DNA from: Bubalus kerabau
Taxonomy: Eukaryota; Chordata; Mammalia; Artiodactyla; Bovidae
NCBI RefSeq assembly: GCF_029407905.1
Contig: NC_073642.1
Span: forward strand, 3,100,001 to 3,164,000
Length of the DNA: 64,000 nucleotides
Direction: 5' to 3'
Positions 10,742 to 23,016 of this stretch are shown in pieces. The notes under the pieces were generated by a model, which saw only the letters and a list, made by a program, of their open reading frames with translations, had not been told where the DNA came from and ran no database searches. Position 1 is the first letter of the stretch. Each line of letters starts with the position of its first letter. Both the position numbers and the translations under genes were made by a program.

Positions 10742-11985
10742 AACTGATTCCCAAAAAACAGTAGGGAAGTAAGGAAATAAGTTAGGGAAGGGAGATAATG
10801 AATAAAGTTGATAAACCTACTATCAATCAAGCATCCAGTATGGGCAACTAGCAAGTATATATTATAATTGATAAGTTATTTGAGTGGTGATATTTTGAAA
10901 ATTAGACATTTCAATATTTTACCCACTAATTTCAGCATCATTGCCTGAATGAATTTTACACTGATGGCTATACAATCATAATTTTTCCTCCATTCCTTCT
11001 ATGTATATTAGATGTTTTCTTCAGTAAAGAAGATCTTGTCCTCCCAACCACCACTTTTGTTTAGTATTAATGCGGATTCATAGCATCTCTTTTTATTCCA
11101 TATGGCATAATACATTACATCATTATTCTTTTTGGTGCTCAGATTGGCCTAGATTTGAAACCAATTGTGTATACTTTTGACATGTCCTTATCAGTCTGAC
11201 CATATCTTTGATTTTGGTTCAATGAGTCACTTTTTCTGTCCCAGAACTGGACTCAGTCATTTCTCAGAAACCTGGTTCCTGTTAGTAAAGTGGGCACTAG
11301 TCATCGCATCTCACTTGTCATTTCTTCAATTCCTATATTTATGGAATATATATATATATGCATAATGATATTTCATATCCAACAACGCTGAGTTCTTTCA
11401 CATCTTCTCTCGTTCCATATTTATTTCTCTTCTCCCACAATGAGAACCCAATATATTTATCACATTCTCTATCTTATAGTACACACAAATGACCAATACC
11501 ACTATCAACTACAAATGTACTAAGTTCCAGATTTCTTTGCAATTCTTTCAGTCCTTAAACTAAATTTCCATAAAGATGTTCAGAGTGTTATGTTCAGAAG
11601 TTTCTTGAATTAATTCTTATTAGTGATACATAGTTTTTTGTTTATGTCTGTAGGAATTTTAGGGCTTGATTCTTTCATCTACATTAGTTTTAAATATGTA
11701 AAACATTTTAATGTTTCAAATATCAAAACTACATAAAAGACATACTTGGAGATGTTTCACTGTAATTCCCACCCTTTCAGCCCCATTCCCACCCACTCTC
11801 TATAAGTAGCCACTTTTATTTTTTAAGTGTATCTTTCCTGAGTTTCCTTTTATAGAAATAAAGCTACAACACATATATTTATATGTATATATAATATATA
11901 TATATGTATATCCTTATTATTGTTCCTTGTTTCTTTGTATTTACTAAGTTTATTTCTTTAGGTATTTAAGAAATATAAATTATGA
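10742..11985. other. Unique sequence with AT-rich tracts
   Basis: No gene was found. Short (TA)n tracts lie near 11346-11360 and 11875-11915. Part may be decayed L1 (T-rich prose-like stretches near 11750-11960), but I cannot support an assignment. Confidence 0.4.
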
Positions 11986-11987
11986 TA

Positions 11988-12315
11988 GCAAGGATATCTA
12001 ACCAATCAATCCTAAAGGGAATCAACCCTGAATGTTCATTGGAAGGACTGATGCTGAAGCTGAAACTGCAATACTCTGGCCTCCTAATGCAAGGAACTAA
12101 CTCATTGGAAAAGACCCTGACACTGGGAAAGATTGAAGGCAGAAGGAGAAGGGGACAACATAGGATGAGATGATTGGGTAGCATCATTGACTCAATGGAC
12201 ATGAGTTTGAGCAAGCTCCAGGAGATGGTGTAAGACAGGGAAGCCTGGTGTGCCACAGTCCCTGGGGTGCAGAGTCAGACATGACTGAGCTACTGAATGA
12301 CAACAACAACAACAA
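11988..12315 (+). mobile_element. BovB LINE 3' fragment
   Basis: It matches the last 330 bases of BovB (a GATGCTGAAGCTGAAACTGC segment, then CATGACTGAGCTACTGAATG) and ends in a (CAA)n tail. The C-terminal RT tail is readable at 11982-12173 before a stop. Confidence 0.9.
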
Positions 12316-12661
12316 AATTATGATAGAGAAAACCTTACACTGATTCTATATATAATCTCTTTGGGATCCTTTATTGAGATTTCTACTATTTGATTTCATC
12401 AGCTGTGCAGTATCCTTTGAATTCTACCTACTGCCTATATTGCAATAAATGAGCATATTCTACTTTCCCTCTTCTCTCTTCCTTCTCTTCTTATTCTAAA
12501 AATGGTGTTAGTTCTATTTTGTAATAACATATTTTTACATACTATTCTTACATCTAGTCAGCAGTTTGTTTTAGGGTTAGAGCTATAATTAAATGCATTG
12601 AATCTTATAATGAGTCTTTTTACTGATGTTTCCTTAATTATATCTTGGTTTAGTAAAGGTT
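12316..12661. other. Unique sequence
   Basis: Nothing recognised. Confidence 0.35.
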
Positions 12662-12673
12662 GTCCTTTAGTAA

Positions 12674-12943
12674 GGAGAAGGCAATGGCAACCCACTCTAG
12701 TACTCTTGCCTGGAAAATCCCATGGACAGAGGAGCCTGGTAGGCTGCAGTCCTTGGGGTCGCTAGAAGTCGGACACGACTGAGCGACTTCACTTTCACTT
12801 TTCACTTTCATGCATTGGAGAAGGAAATGGCAACCCACTCCAGTATTCTTGCCTTGAGGATCCCAGGGACGAGGAAGCCTAGTGGGCTGCTGTCTATGGG
12901 GTTGCACAGAGTCAGACACGACTAAAGCGACTTAGCAGCAGTA
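12674..12943 (+). mobile_element. BovA2 SINE
   Basis: Full dimeric unit, flanked by a perfect 12-bp duplication GTCCTTTAGTAA (12662-12673 and 12944-12955). Confidence 0.97.
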
Positions 12944-13084
12944 GTCCTTTAGTAAATCCCTCAAGAAAAGATTGGGCATACAGTATTCCCTGAGTTTGTG
13001 CATATTTAAAACTGTTTTCCTATAGCTTCATGTTGAAAGGACAACTTGATAGGCTCTAAAAAAGTTCCTTGGTTCACATTTTAT

Positions 13085-13264
13085 AGTTTTTTAAATTTTA
13101 AACTTTATTTAGGCTATTTATTTATGTGGCTGTGTCTGGTCTTAGTTGCAGAACAGGGGACCCTTGATGCGGGAGGTGGGATGCAGCTCCCTGAGCGGGG
13201 CTGGGACCTGGGGCCCCGGCGCTGAGAGCATGGAGCCTTAGCCACTGCGCCACCAGGGACATCC
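13085..13264 (-). mobile_element. CHR-type tRNA-derived SINE
   Basis: Reverse orientation: T-rich tail, GTGGCTGTGTCTGGTCTTAG, then an inverted tRNA head ending GCCACTGCGCCACCAGGGAC. It is more GC-rich than its surroundings. Imperfect CATTTTAT-like flanks suggest a target duplication. Confidence 0.8.
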
Positions 13265-13670
13265 CCATGTTTTATCTGTGATCTTCATGTGTGTGTCACT
13301 CCACTCTTTCTTCACTTTTGTTGCCTTAGAGAAGTCTCATGACAGCTGGATTTTCTGTCCTTTGTAAGAACTTTGACTTTTAGCATGGAGTCCAGATTTT
13401 TCTTTATTTTTAATGTCTAAAAGTTATATACTAAGGTAGGATTTGGAGATGACCAGTTTTCCAAGTTCAGCACAGTAAGGTCCTTTTCAACATACAGATT
13501 CTGATCTTTTATTTTCATATTATCTTTTTGAAATTCAGTCATAAGACCAGCTAGGACTAGCATGAATTCATCCCAACAGTGGAAGTGATACATACATCCA
13601 TAATCAGTCTGAAGCAGATCTAAACATCACAAATAAACTGAAGGAACATCTGTCTCTCATTCCTATGCTA

Positions 13671-13721
13671 TTCACCACTGTTGAATGTCCCTGTTGAATT
13701 CACCACTGTTGAATGTCCCTG
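13671..13721. repeat. Short tandem duplication
   Basis: The 23-base unit TTCACCACTGTTGAATGTCCCTG occurs exactly twice (13671-13693 and 13699-13721) with 5 bases between. Confidence 0.9.
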
Positions 13722-13854
13722 CTCCCTTAGCTCACACCTTTGACCTGGTGGAGTGTTTCGTATGACCAGCTAACAAAGAAGAAAAAGATCTGAACTTGAC
13801 TCACAATGAGTCACCTTGTGATGTTCATGTGATGAGAAAATGAAAATCAGTTTT

Positions 13855-13990
13855 GTAGGGTAGGGGAAAGCCTCTCATTGGGTAGAGCTTTGAGTGGTAC
13901 ATCATCCATTTTTCATGGAGAGAGAAGGTATGGATACACATGAACTCATGAGCAATAGCAAATAACTTAGCTGATTGGTCAGGAGGTACA
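13855..13990 (+). pseudogene. Possible ancient ERV-L pol (RNase H) remnant
   Basis: Plus-strand translation gives short stretches in the style of an ERV-L RNase H segment (SHWVELWVV, then YGYT and THEQ separated by stops). Too decayed to place firmly; it could be chance similarity. Confidence 0.25.
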
Positions 13991-13999
13991 GACAAAATT

Positions 14000-15747
14000 A
14001 TTCTAGATGGCAAGAGACTAAGAGCATCCCCTCAAGATCATGATTAAGACAAGGATTTTCACTCTCATTTCTATTCAATGTTTTCTTGCAGGTCCTAGCC
14101 AGGGAAATAAGGCAAGATGAAAAAAATAGAATACAAATTAGAAAGGAAATAGTAATACCATTATTATTCATAGGTGACAAAATTATATACTTTGCTATAG
14201 TAAAGAGAATCCAAATGAATCTATAAGCCTACTTTAAGAATTAGTAAGGAACTTTGCAAGATTGTTTGAAACAAAGCCAACATATAAAAATTAATGCTTT
14301 TTCTATATGTTAACAGTAAGAAACTAGAAAATGAAAATAATTTAAATATTACTATAGCATTGAAAAAGCAACAAATACTTAGTAAGTGTAATAAGAGATA
14401 TACTACTCCTCAATAAAAAATTGCAAAACATTTCTTGGAGAAATTAAAGTTCTAAATAAATAAAATTTATTGCATCTTTATGTATTAGTTGACTCATTTT
14501 TAAGACGTAATTATATTTGAATCAATGCACATATTCAATGTAATTGTGATTCAAAAACACCAGCATTATTTTGTGTAAATTAGCAGGCTGGTTTTAAAAT
14601 TTACATAGAATAAAATATTTAAGATAAGTTTAACAAGGGGGATGCAAGACATACATTGAAAACTACAAAGCATTGCTAAAAAAAATTAAATGAGAATTAA
14701 ATAAAGGGAGAGATATACCATGTGCATAGATTGGAAGATTCAATCTTCTTAAGATTTCAAGTCTCTCTCAAGTTAATCTGTGGATGCAATGAAACTTTTT
14801 TTGTAGAAATGAAATTATTCTAAAATTTATGTGGAATTAGTAGCCAAAATAGTTTTTTGAAAAATGGTTCTTTTGTTTGTTCTTTTGTATACTACATGAT
14901 TTTAAATTTCATGGTAAAGCTAAAGTAAATAAGACAGTTTGGTGTTATTATAAGGTTAGATTTATAGACAGATGAATCAGGATAGAGAGTATCCAAATAA
15001 ATTTACTTTTATGGTCAAGTGATCTCCAACTAAGTGCCAGAGCAAGTCAATGGGGTAAAGCATAGTCTTCTAAACTAATGATGCTGGGACAACTGGATAT
15101 TCGTGAACTACACTCTTAGCTTATATCATAGACAAAAATTAACTGAAAATGAATCATAGACCTAAACATAAGAGCTAAAATGATAAACTTTCTAGAAGAA
15201 AATATAGGAGAAAAATTTTTGTAAAGATTTCTTTGGTATGACAACACCAAAAGCACAATCCATAAAAGAACACAGTAAATTGAACATCATAAATTTTTTT
15301 CAAATCTTATCAAAATACAAATGGTAAAATGAATATCCACAGAATGGAGACAATATTTGCAAATTATATATCTAATAAAGGACATATTCAGAACATATAA
15401 AGAACTCTTAAAAATCAATACTAAGAGGATAGACAATCCAATTTGAAGTTGGCCAAATATTTGAATAGCCATTTCACCAAATATAATATTCAAATAATTA
15501 ATTAACACAAGATATTGAACATAATTAGTATGGAGATTCAAATTAAAACCACAAAAAGATACCACGTCATGTCCACTAGGATGACTTCGGTCACAAAGGT
15601 TGATGATATCAAGCATTGTCCAAGATGTGGAAAAATTTCTGATGGGCATATAAAATGGTACAGCCTCTTTGGAAAGTAGTTTGGAATTTTCCTGAAAGTT
15701 AATCATGTGCTTATCATATAACTCAGCAATTCTATTCCTAGATTTCT
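14000..15747 (+). mobile_element. Old L1 (L1M-type): ORF2 C-terminal part and 3' UTR, first part
   Basis: Plus-strand sequence follows the order of mammalian L1: an ORF2 segment near 14030-14200 (AGGATTTTCACTCTCATTTC, then AGGTGACAAAATTATATAC), then the 3' UTR (AGATACCACGTCATGTCCAC at about 15560; TGGGCATATAAAATGGTACAG at 15643). Many stops; no open frame of note. It stops at 15747 where a later retroposed sequence is inserted and resumes at 17161. Confidence 0.85.
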
Positions 15748-17160
15748 TTTCTTTTCTTTCTTTCTTTTCTTTTTTTTTGTTTTTTTTTTTTTGAGAAACA
15801 GAAGTTAATTAGTAATGTGCACTGCACATATATGTGGGAGCACCAGTGACGGGTAACTCAAGGGGATAATTACAACCTAGACTCTGCGGCATCTTAACAA
15901 AAGAACAATACACTTGGAGAAGTGGCACCAAAAAAAGGGAAAGGACTTTAAATTTCTACACCAGCAAATTGTGGGAAGGCAAATACAGAGTGGGAACCCA
16001 TGAAAGACAAAGTCTTGTTAGTAAAATTTGTTAGGTAGATTCCTTTGGTGCCGTCTCTGAGCTGGTAAGGGTCTAGAGGTACTTCCCGTGATTAACTTCA
16101 GTCCTTTCTGGTAGAGAAGGGTAAAGGGACACTTTTCTGAACTTCCGTCCTACTTTTAGGTAAATACGGAGTGAATGGAGAGCTTTTCTTATACCCCCTT
16201 CTCAACTGCCTGCAGTTCAAAGTAATCTTTATGCCAAAGTGGTATATTTTGGGGTGACATATTCTGCTGCCCTTCATATATCTGGCATGCAGAAGGAATC
16301 TGTAAAGTGCGGCATTCTCCCATCTTTTCTGAAATTTAAGTTGTTTGCACTCGCCTCGGCCCCTCATATTTACTGGGCACCGATTTTGTTCCTAAGCCTG
16401 TGCCAGAGCCCATGAGACGCAGACACTCACAAGTAGAGGGTGCCGTGACGGAACGACCTGGGAAGACATGAGCTGGGGACAACGCTGCACGGTGCAGGCA
16501 GCCCGCCAGTGTCCCCCACACCGAGGTCAGCAGGCTGAAGGGAAGCTGCCAGAAAGGCAAGCATACGGACCAGGGATGGCCTGGGGTGAACAGGGGATCT
16601 AGCTGTGCAGACTTTCTGGGTTCTATTTGATAGGGCACTGATTCGAAAGCCAGCATCTAGGGAGAGGCCGCTGAGTGCCAGGCGCGGGGTCAGTAAGGAG
16701 CATGAGGCTGACTAAGCCAGCCTCTGCTCTCAGGAGACTTGTCCTCCGAATGAAGCCCTCCCCACACCACAGTGGGGATAGGAAGTAGCGGGTTGAAATA
16801 CACACATAATTTGTGTCTGATCTACATCACGGACCACCTGCTAGTCCGTAGAAGCGAGGGTGGAGGTCTGGGGTGCTCTGACCATTCGGCTGCTGGGCCC
16901 GGTGATGGTCTCTGACCCCAGAGGGAGTCAGCAGGCACGTGATGGCCCAGTCCGACCGCCTCTGTCTCTCAAGCCACAGCATTTCTGAGGTTCCGCTTCT
17001 CTCATGTCCAGTCCAAGACAAGCTGCTTCCACCTGCCAGGGCTCGAGTGCAAAGGGAGGCCACGCTTCCCTGAAGAGCAAATAAAGGAGCCAGCTGGGAA
17101 GGTGGGGAAAGGCTCTTGGGATCCCAACGCTGGTTCTGGCAACTACCCCAGCCAGGCCTA
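15748..17160 (-). pseudogene. Retroposed transcript of unknown origin, inserted in L1
   Basis: The segment opens on the plus strand with a T/C-rich run (15748-15792), i.e. a poly(A) tail read in reverse, and is bounded by TTCCTAGATTTCT (15735-15747) and CTCCTAGATCTCT (17161-17173), a 13-bp duplication with two mismatches. These are hallmarks of L1-mediated retroposition. The 1.4 kb insert is much more GC-rich than the L1 around it. Its 3' 500 bases (15793-16330) look LTR-like (GGTGCTCCCACATATATGTG on the minus strand), which may have supplied the polyadenylation site; no AATAAA is kept. Minus-strand frames (17207-16827, 16656-16336) match no protein I recognise, so it may be a 3' UTR or noncoding transcript. 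Confidence 0.6.
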
Positions 17161-17660
17161 CTCCTAGATCTCTGTCCATGAGGAAGAAAAACATACATCC
17201 CCACCAAGACTTGTATGTGAATTGTCTATATAGCATTATCCATAATAGCAAAAACTGGAAGCAATGCAAGTCTCCACCAACTGGTATATCTGTACAACAG
17301 TATGCTAATCAACAATAAAAAAGGATCAAACGATTGCTACATACAACATGGATAAATGTTGAAACATTGCACTAAAGTGGAAGAATCCAGATAGAAAACA
17401 CTGTATATTGTATAATTCCATTTGTATAAAATTTCTAGAAAAAGGAAAACTGAAGAGACCAAAGATGATCAGAGGCTGCCTAGAGTGGGAGCAGGGATAA
17501 GTTGCAAAAGGACATGAGAGAACTTCATGGAGTGATGCAATTGTTTTGAAATTATATTGTGATGATGTTTGCATAACTGTGTACATTTACTAAAAATTGT
17601 TTTAACTATACACTTACAATGAGTGAATTTCATAATATGTAGATTATACTTCAGTAAAGA
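17161..17660 (+). mobile_element. Old L1, 3' UTR, second part
   Basis: Direct continuation of the element at 14000-15747: a GCATTATCCATAATAGCAAA segment, a TGCAATTGTTTTGAAATTAT segment and a terminal ATTATACTTCAGTAAAG. Its 3' end is complete. Confidence 0.88.
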
Positions 17661-18198
17661 GACATGGAAACAAAAAGTATTTCAGAATTATTAGATTACT
17701 TTTATTGGTAGGCAGAGTCACTGAATGTTAGAAGTTGTTTCTCTCTCCTTTTCTCTCTCTCTGTGTTTTGTTCCATTTGCCAGGGTATATACATTCACTT
17801 GGGAATCCTCTGGAGTCCAAGCCATCTCATTCTCAATATATGGTTGCTTTTATGCTTTCTTGCTTGTAGCCTGAGCAAACTGGTCCCAGGGGTTTAAATA
17901 TAAAGGACTAAGCTTCGTGCTTTGATATAGCATTTGTTGGAATCTATACTGAGAGTTATTAGGAATATGTAGATATGTTAATAAAGACACACTATGATTC
18001 TTTTTTTAGTTAGGATTTGACAGTTGATTACCACAGTAGAAGAGTAGTATTCAAGTAAGGGAGACTGGTAGGGCAGGACTTGGGCATGCCTGGGTTCCTA
18101 AGAGAAATACTCTGAGAAAGCACCATAATATTCTCCTTTACCACAATACTTGGCTGAGAAGATACATGCACAGGGACAGGCATTTGGAGACAAGTACT
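17661..18198. other. Unique sequence
   Basis: No gene or repeat was recognised. Confidence 0.4.
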
Positions 18199-18405
18199 GG
18201 CTTCCCTGCTGGCTCAGATGGTAAAGAATCCACCTGCAATGTGGGAGACCTGGGTTCAATCACTGGATTGAGAAGATCCCCTGGAGGTGGGCATGGCAAC
18301 ATACTCCAGTTTTCTTGCCTGGAGAATCCCCATGGACAGAGGAGCCTGGAGGGCTATAGTCCATGGGGTCACAGAGAGTCAACACAACTGAGCAACTAAG
18401 CAGAG
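18199..18405 (+). mobile_element. Bov-tA SINE
   Basis: tRNA head CTGGCTCAGATGGTAAAGAA, followed by the Bov-A part ending near ACTGAGCAACTAAGCAGAGC. Confidence 0.93.
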
Positions 18406-18558
18406 CACACACCAGGAGGAGAATTTGAGGCTGCAAGTGGCATCAGCAGTACTTAATTAGGGTTAGGTCAGTAAGAAAGAATCTTCATTTTGACTACAGA
18501 GTGAGACTGTATTAATACCTCAGTGGCTCAGGTCCTCAGCCTAGAACTATCTTTATCT

Positions 18559-18625
18559 GGATATATATATATCCGTATCTATACATATTACATACATATA
18601 TGTATATCATATATATATATATAAC
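18559..18625. repeat. AT-rich microsatellite
   Basis: Imperfect (TA)n/(CATA)n tracts just left of the BovB insertion. Confidence 0.8.
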
Positions 18626-18649
18626 ACTCCATTTCTTTTCCATATATAT

Positions 18650-20480
18650 CAATTCAGTTCAGTCACTCAGTCATGTCTGACTCTTTGCAACCCCATGGAC
18701 TGCAGCACACCAGGCCTCCCTGTCCATGACCAACTCCTGGAGTTTACCCAAACTCATGTCCATTGAGTCGGTGATGCCATCTAGCCATATTATCCTCTGT
18801 CATCCCCTTCTTCTCCTGCCTTCAATCTTTCCCAGCATCTGGGGCTTTTCCAACGAGTCAGTTCTTCACATTAGGTGGCCAAAGTACTAGAGTTTCAGCT
18901 TCAGCATCAGTCCTTCCAATGAATATTCAGGACTGATTTTCTTTAGGATGGACAGGTTGGAATCCCTTGCAGTCCAAGGGACTTTCAAGAGTCTTCTCCA
19001 ACAACACAGTTCAAAAGCATCAATTCTTCGGCACTCAGCTTTCTTTATAGTCCAACTCTAACATCCATACATGACTACTGGAAATACCATAGCCTTGACT
19101 AGATGGACCTTTGTTGGCAAAGTAACATCTCTGCTTTTTAATATGCTGTCTGGGTTGGTCCTAGCTTTTCTTCCAAGGAGCAAGCATCTTTTAATTTCAT
19201 GGCTGCAGTCACCATCTGCAGTGATTTTGGAGCCCCCAAAAATAAAGTGGCACTGTTTCCACTATTTCCCCATCTATTTGGCATGAAGTGATGGGACCAG
19301 ATGACATGATCTTAGTTTTCTGAATGTTGAGCTTTAAGCCAACTTTTTCACTCTTCTCTTTCACTTTCATCAGGAGGCTCTTTAGTTCTTCTTCACTTTC
19401 TGCCATAAGGGTGGTGTCATCTGCATATCTGAGGTTATTGATATTTCTCCCAGCAATCTTGATTCCAGCTTGTGCTTCCTCCAACCCAGTGTTTCTCATG
19501 ATGTACTCTGCATATAAATTAAACAAGCAGGGTGGCAATATACAGCCTTGACGTACTCCTTTTCTGATTTGGAAGCAGTCTGTCTTTCCATGTCCAGTTC
19601 TAACTGTTGCTTCCTGACCTGCATACAGATTTCTCAAGAGACAGGTCAGGTGATCTGGTATTCCCATCTCTTTCAGAATTTTCCACAGTTTATTGTGATC
19701 CACCTAGTCAGAGGCTTTGGCATAGCCAATAAAGCAGAAACAGATGTTTTTCTGGAACTCTCTTGCTTTTTCCATCATTCAGCAAATGTTGCCAATTTGA
19801 TCTCTGGTTCCTCTGCCTTTTCTAATACCAGCTTGAACATCTGGAAGTTCACGGTTCATGTATTGCTGAAGCCTGGCTTGAAGAATTTTGAGCATTTCTT
19901 TACCAGTGTGTGAGATGAGTGTAATTGTGCGGTAGTTTGAACATCCTTTGGTATTGCCTTTCTTTGGGATTGGAATTAAAACGGACATTTTCCAGTCTTG
20001 TGGCCACTGCTGAGTTTTCCAAATTTGCTGACATATTGAATGCAACACTTTAATAGCATCATCTTTTAGGACTTTAAATAGCTCAACTGGAATTCCATCA
20101 CCTCCACTAGCTTTGTTTGTAGTGATGCTTCCTAAGGCGCACTTGACTTCACATTCCAGGATGTCTGGCTCTAGGTGAGTGATCACACCATCGTGATTAC
20201 CTGGGTCATGAAGATCTTTTTGTACAATTCATCTGTGTGTTCTTGCCACCTCTTCTTAATATCTTCTCCTTCTGTTAGGTCCATACCATTTCCATTCCTT
20301 TACTGAGCCCATCTTTGCATGAAATATTCCCTTGGTATCTCTAATTTTCTTGAAGTGATCTCTAGTCTTTCCCATTCTATTGTTTTCCTCTATTTCTTTG
20401 CACTGATCACTGATGAAGGCTTTCTTATCTCTCTTTGCTATTCTTTGCAACTCTGCATTCAAATGGGTATATCTTTCCTT
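18650..20480 (-). mobile_element. BovB LINE, 5'-truncated 1.83 kb copy
   Basis: The element reads leftward from 20480 to its 3' end at 18650 and is bounded by a perfect 17-bp target duplication TTCTTTTCCATATATAT (18633-18649 and 20481-20497). It is 5' truncated, so the endonuclease is missing. Minus-strand frames carry the region before the RT (20462-20256), the RT fingers (20186-19779, with ASGGDGIPVELFK and IPIPKKGN) and the RT palm with YADDT (19703-19209). The C-terminal region follows, with a small insertion-like divergence near 19230-19255. Frames are broken by stops and frameshifts, so no active protein is possible. Confidence 0.95.
19209..20186 (-). pseudogene. BovB reverse transcriptase pseudogene (palm and fingers)
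   Basis: Non-LTR (RTE clade) reverse transcriptase. Fingers motifs lie at 20186-19779 (ASGGDGIP, LIPIPKKGN). Palm motifs lie at 19703-19209 (GVRQGCILPPCLFNLY, then NNLRYADDTTLMAE with both catalytic aspartates). A stop and frame change between 19779 and 19703 divide the enzyme, so the catalytic residues survive in a broken gene. In an intact element this enzyme copies its own RNA at a nicked target. Confidence 0.9.
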
Positions 20481-20486
20481 TTCTTT

Positions 20487-20487
20487 T

Positions 20488-20520
<33 letters not shown>
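20487..20520. repeat. (TA)n microsatellite
   Basis: About 17 TA units between the BovB target duplication and the L1 tail. Confidence 0.95.
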
Positions 20521-20523
<3 letters not shown>

Positions 20524-20528
20524 TTTTA

Positions 20529-23016
20529 TTTATTTTTTTTTTTAAATTTTATTTTATTTTTAAACTTTACATAACTGTATTAGATTTGCCAAATATCAAA
20601 ATGAATCCGCCACAGGTTTACATGTGTTCCCCATCCTGAACCCTCCTCCCTCCTCCCTCCCCATTCCATCCCTCTGGGTCGTCCCAGTGCACCAGCCCCA
20701 AGCATCCAGTATCGTGCATCGGACCTGGACTGGCAACTCATTTCATACATGATATTTTACATGTTTCAATGCCATTCTCCCAAATCTTCCCACCCTCTCC
20801 CTCTCCCACAGAGTCCATAAGACTGTTCTATACATCAGTGTCTCTTTTGCTGTCTCGTACACAGGGTTATTGTTACCATCTTTCTAAATTCCATATATAT
20901 GCGTTAGTATACTGTATTGGTGTTTTTCTTTCTGGCTTACTTCACTCTGTATAATAGGCTCCAGTTTCATCCACCTCATTAGAACTGATTCAAATGTATT
21001 CTTTTTAATGGCTGAATAATACTCCATTGTGTATATGTACCACAGCTTGCTTATCCATTCATCTGCTGATGGACATCTAGGTTGCTTCCATGTCCTGGCT
21101 ATTATAAACAGTGCTGCGATGAACATTGGGGTACTCGTGTCTCTTTCCCTTCTGGTTTTCTCAGTGTGTATGCCCAGCAGTGGGATTGCTGGATCATAAG
21201 GTATGTCTATTTCCAGTTTTTTAAGGAATCTCCACACTGTTCTCCATAGTGGCTGTACTAGTTTGCATTCCCACCAACAGTGTAAGAGGGTTCCCTTTTC
21301 TCCACACCCTCTCCAGCATTTATTACTTGTAGACTTTTGGATTGCAGCCATTCTGACTGGTGTGAAATGGTACCTCATAGTGGTTTTGATTTGCATTTCT
21401 CTGATAATGAGTGATGTTGAGCATCTTTTCATGTGTTTGTTAGCCATCTGTATGTCTTCTTTGGAGAAATGTCTATTTAGTTCTTTGGCCCATTTTTTGA
21501 TTGGGTCATTTATTTTTCTGGAGTTGAGCTGTAGGAGTTGCTTGTATATTCTCGAGATTAGTTGTTTGTCAGTTGCTTCATTTGCTATTATCTTCTCCCA
21601 TTCTGAAGGCTGTCTTTTCACCTTGCTAATAGTTTCCTTTGATGTGCAGAAGCTTTTAAGGTTAATTAGGTCCCATTTGTTTATTTTTGCTTTTATTTCC
21701 AATATTCTGGGAGGTGGGTCATAGAGGATCCTGCTGTGATGTATGTCAGAGAGTGTTTTGCCTATGTTCTCCTCTAGGAGTTTTATAGTTTCTGGACTTA
21801 TGTTTAGATCTTTAATCCATTTTGAGTTTATTTTTGTGTATGGTGTTAGAAAGTGTTCTAGTTTCATTCTTTTACAAGTGGTTGACCAGAGTTCCCAGCA
21901 CCACTTGTTAAAGAGATTGTCTTTAATCCATTGTATATTCTTGCCTCCTTTGTCGAAGATAAGGTGTCCATATGTGCGTGGATTTATCTCTGGGCTTTCT
22001 ATTTTGTTCCATTGATCTATATTTCTGTCTTTGTGCCAGTACCATACTGTCTTGATAACTGTGGCTTTGTAGTAGAGCCTGAAGTCAGGTAGGTTGATTC
22101 CTCCCGTTCCATTCTTCTTTCTCAAGATCGCTTTGGCTATTCGAGGTTTTTTGTTTTTCCATACAAATTGTGAAATTATTTGTTCTAGCTCTGTGAAGAA
22201 TGCTGTTGGTAGCTTGATAGGGATTGCATTGAATCTATAGATTGCTTTGGGTAGTATACTCATTTTCACTACATTGATTCTTCCAATCCATGAACATGGT
22301 ATATTTCTCCATCTGTTAGTGTCCTCTTTGATTTCTTTCACCAGTGTTTTATAGTTTTCTATATATAGGTCTTTAGTTTCTTTAGGTAGATATATTCCTA
22401 AGTATTTTATTCTTTCCGTTGCAATGGTGAATGGAATTGTTTCCTTAATTTCTCTTTCTGTTTTCTCATTATTAGTGTATAGGAATGCAAGGGATTTCTG
22501 TGTGTTGATTTTATATCCTGCAACTTTACTATAGTCATTGATTAGTTCTAGTAATTTTCTGGTGGAGTCTTTAGGGTTTTCTATGTAGAGGATCATGTCA
22601 TCTGCAAACAGTGAGAGCTTTACTTCTTCTTTTCCAATTTGGATTCCTTTTATTTCTTTTTCTGCTCTGATTGCTGTGGCCAAAACTTCCAAAACTATGT
22701 TGAATAGTAATGGTGAAAGTGAGCACCCTTGTCTTGTTCCTGACTTTAGAGGAAATGCTTTCAATTTTTCACCATTGAGGATAATGTTTGCTGTGGGTTT
22801 GTCATATATAGCTTTGATTATGTTGAGGTATGTTCCTTCTATTCCTGCTTTCTGGAGAGTTTTTATCATAAATGGATGTTGAATTTTGTCAAAGGCTTTC
22901 TCTGCATCTATTGAGATAATCATATGGTTTTTATTTTTCAATTTGTTAATGTGGTGTATTACATTGATTGATTTGCGGATATTGAAGAATCCTTGCATCC
23001 CTGGGATAAAGCCCAC
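20529..23016 (-). mobile_element. Ruminant L1, 5'-truncated, ORF2 C-terminal half open
   Basis: Plus strand starts with the reversed poly(A) (T-rich 20529-20560), then the ruminant L1 3' UTR (20560-20883; repeated CCTCCCTCCTCCCTCC), then ORF2 up to the truncation at about 23016. A possible 8-bp duplication TCTTTTTA (20521-20528 and 23017-23024) flanks it. Sequence quality is high: no stop in ORF2, so this is a fairly recent copy. ORF1, the endonuclease and the promoter are absent. Confidence 0.93.

Noticed and set aside
15287..15706. 139-codon minus-strand frame
   Set aside because: Antisense to the AT-rich 3' UTR of an L1; chance frame.
21203..21724. 173-codon plus-strand hydrophobic frame resembling a membrane protein
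   Set aside because: Exact antisense of the L1 ORF2 frame at 20884-23112; hydrophobicity is a by-product.
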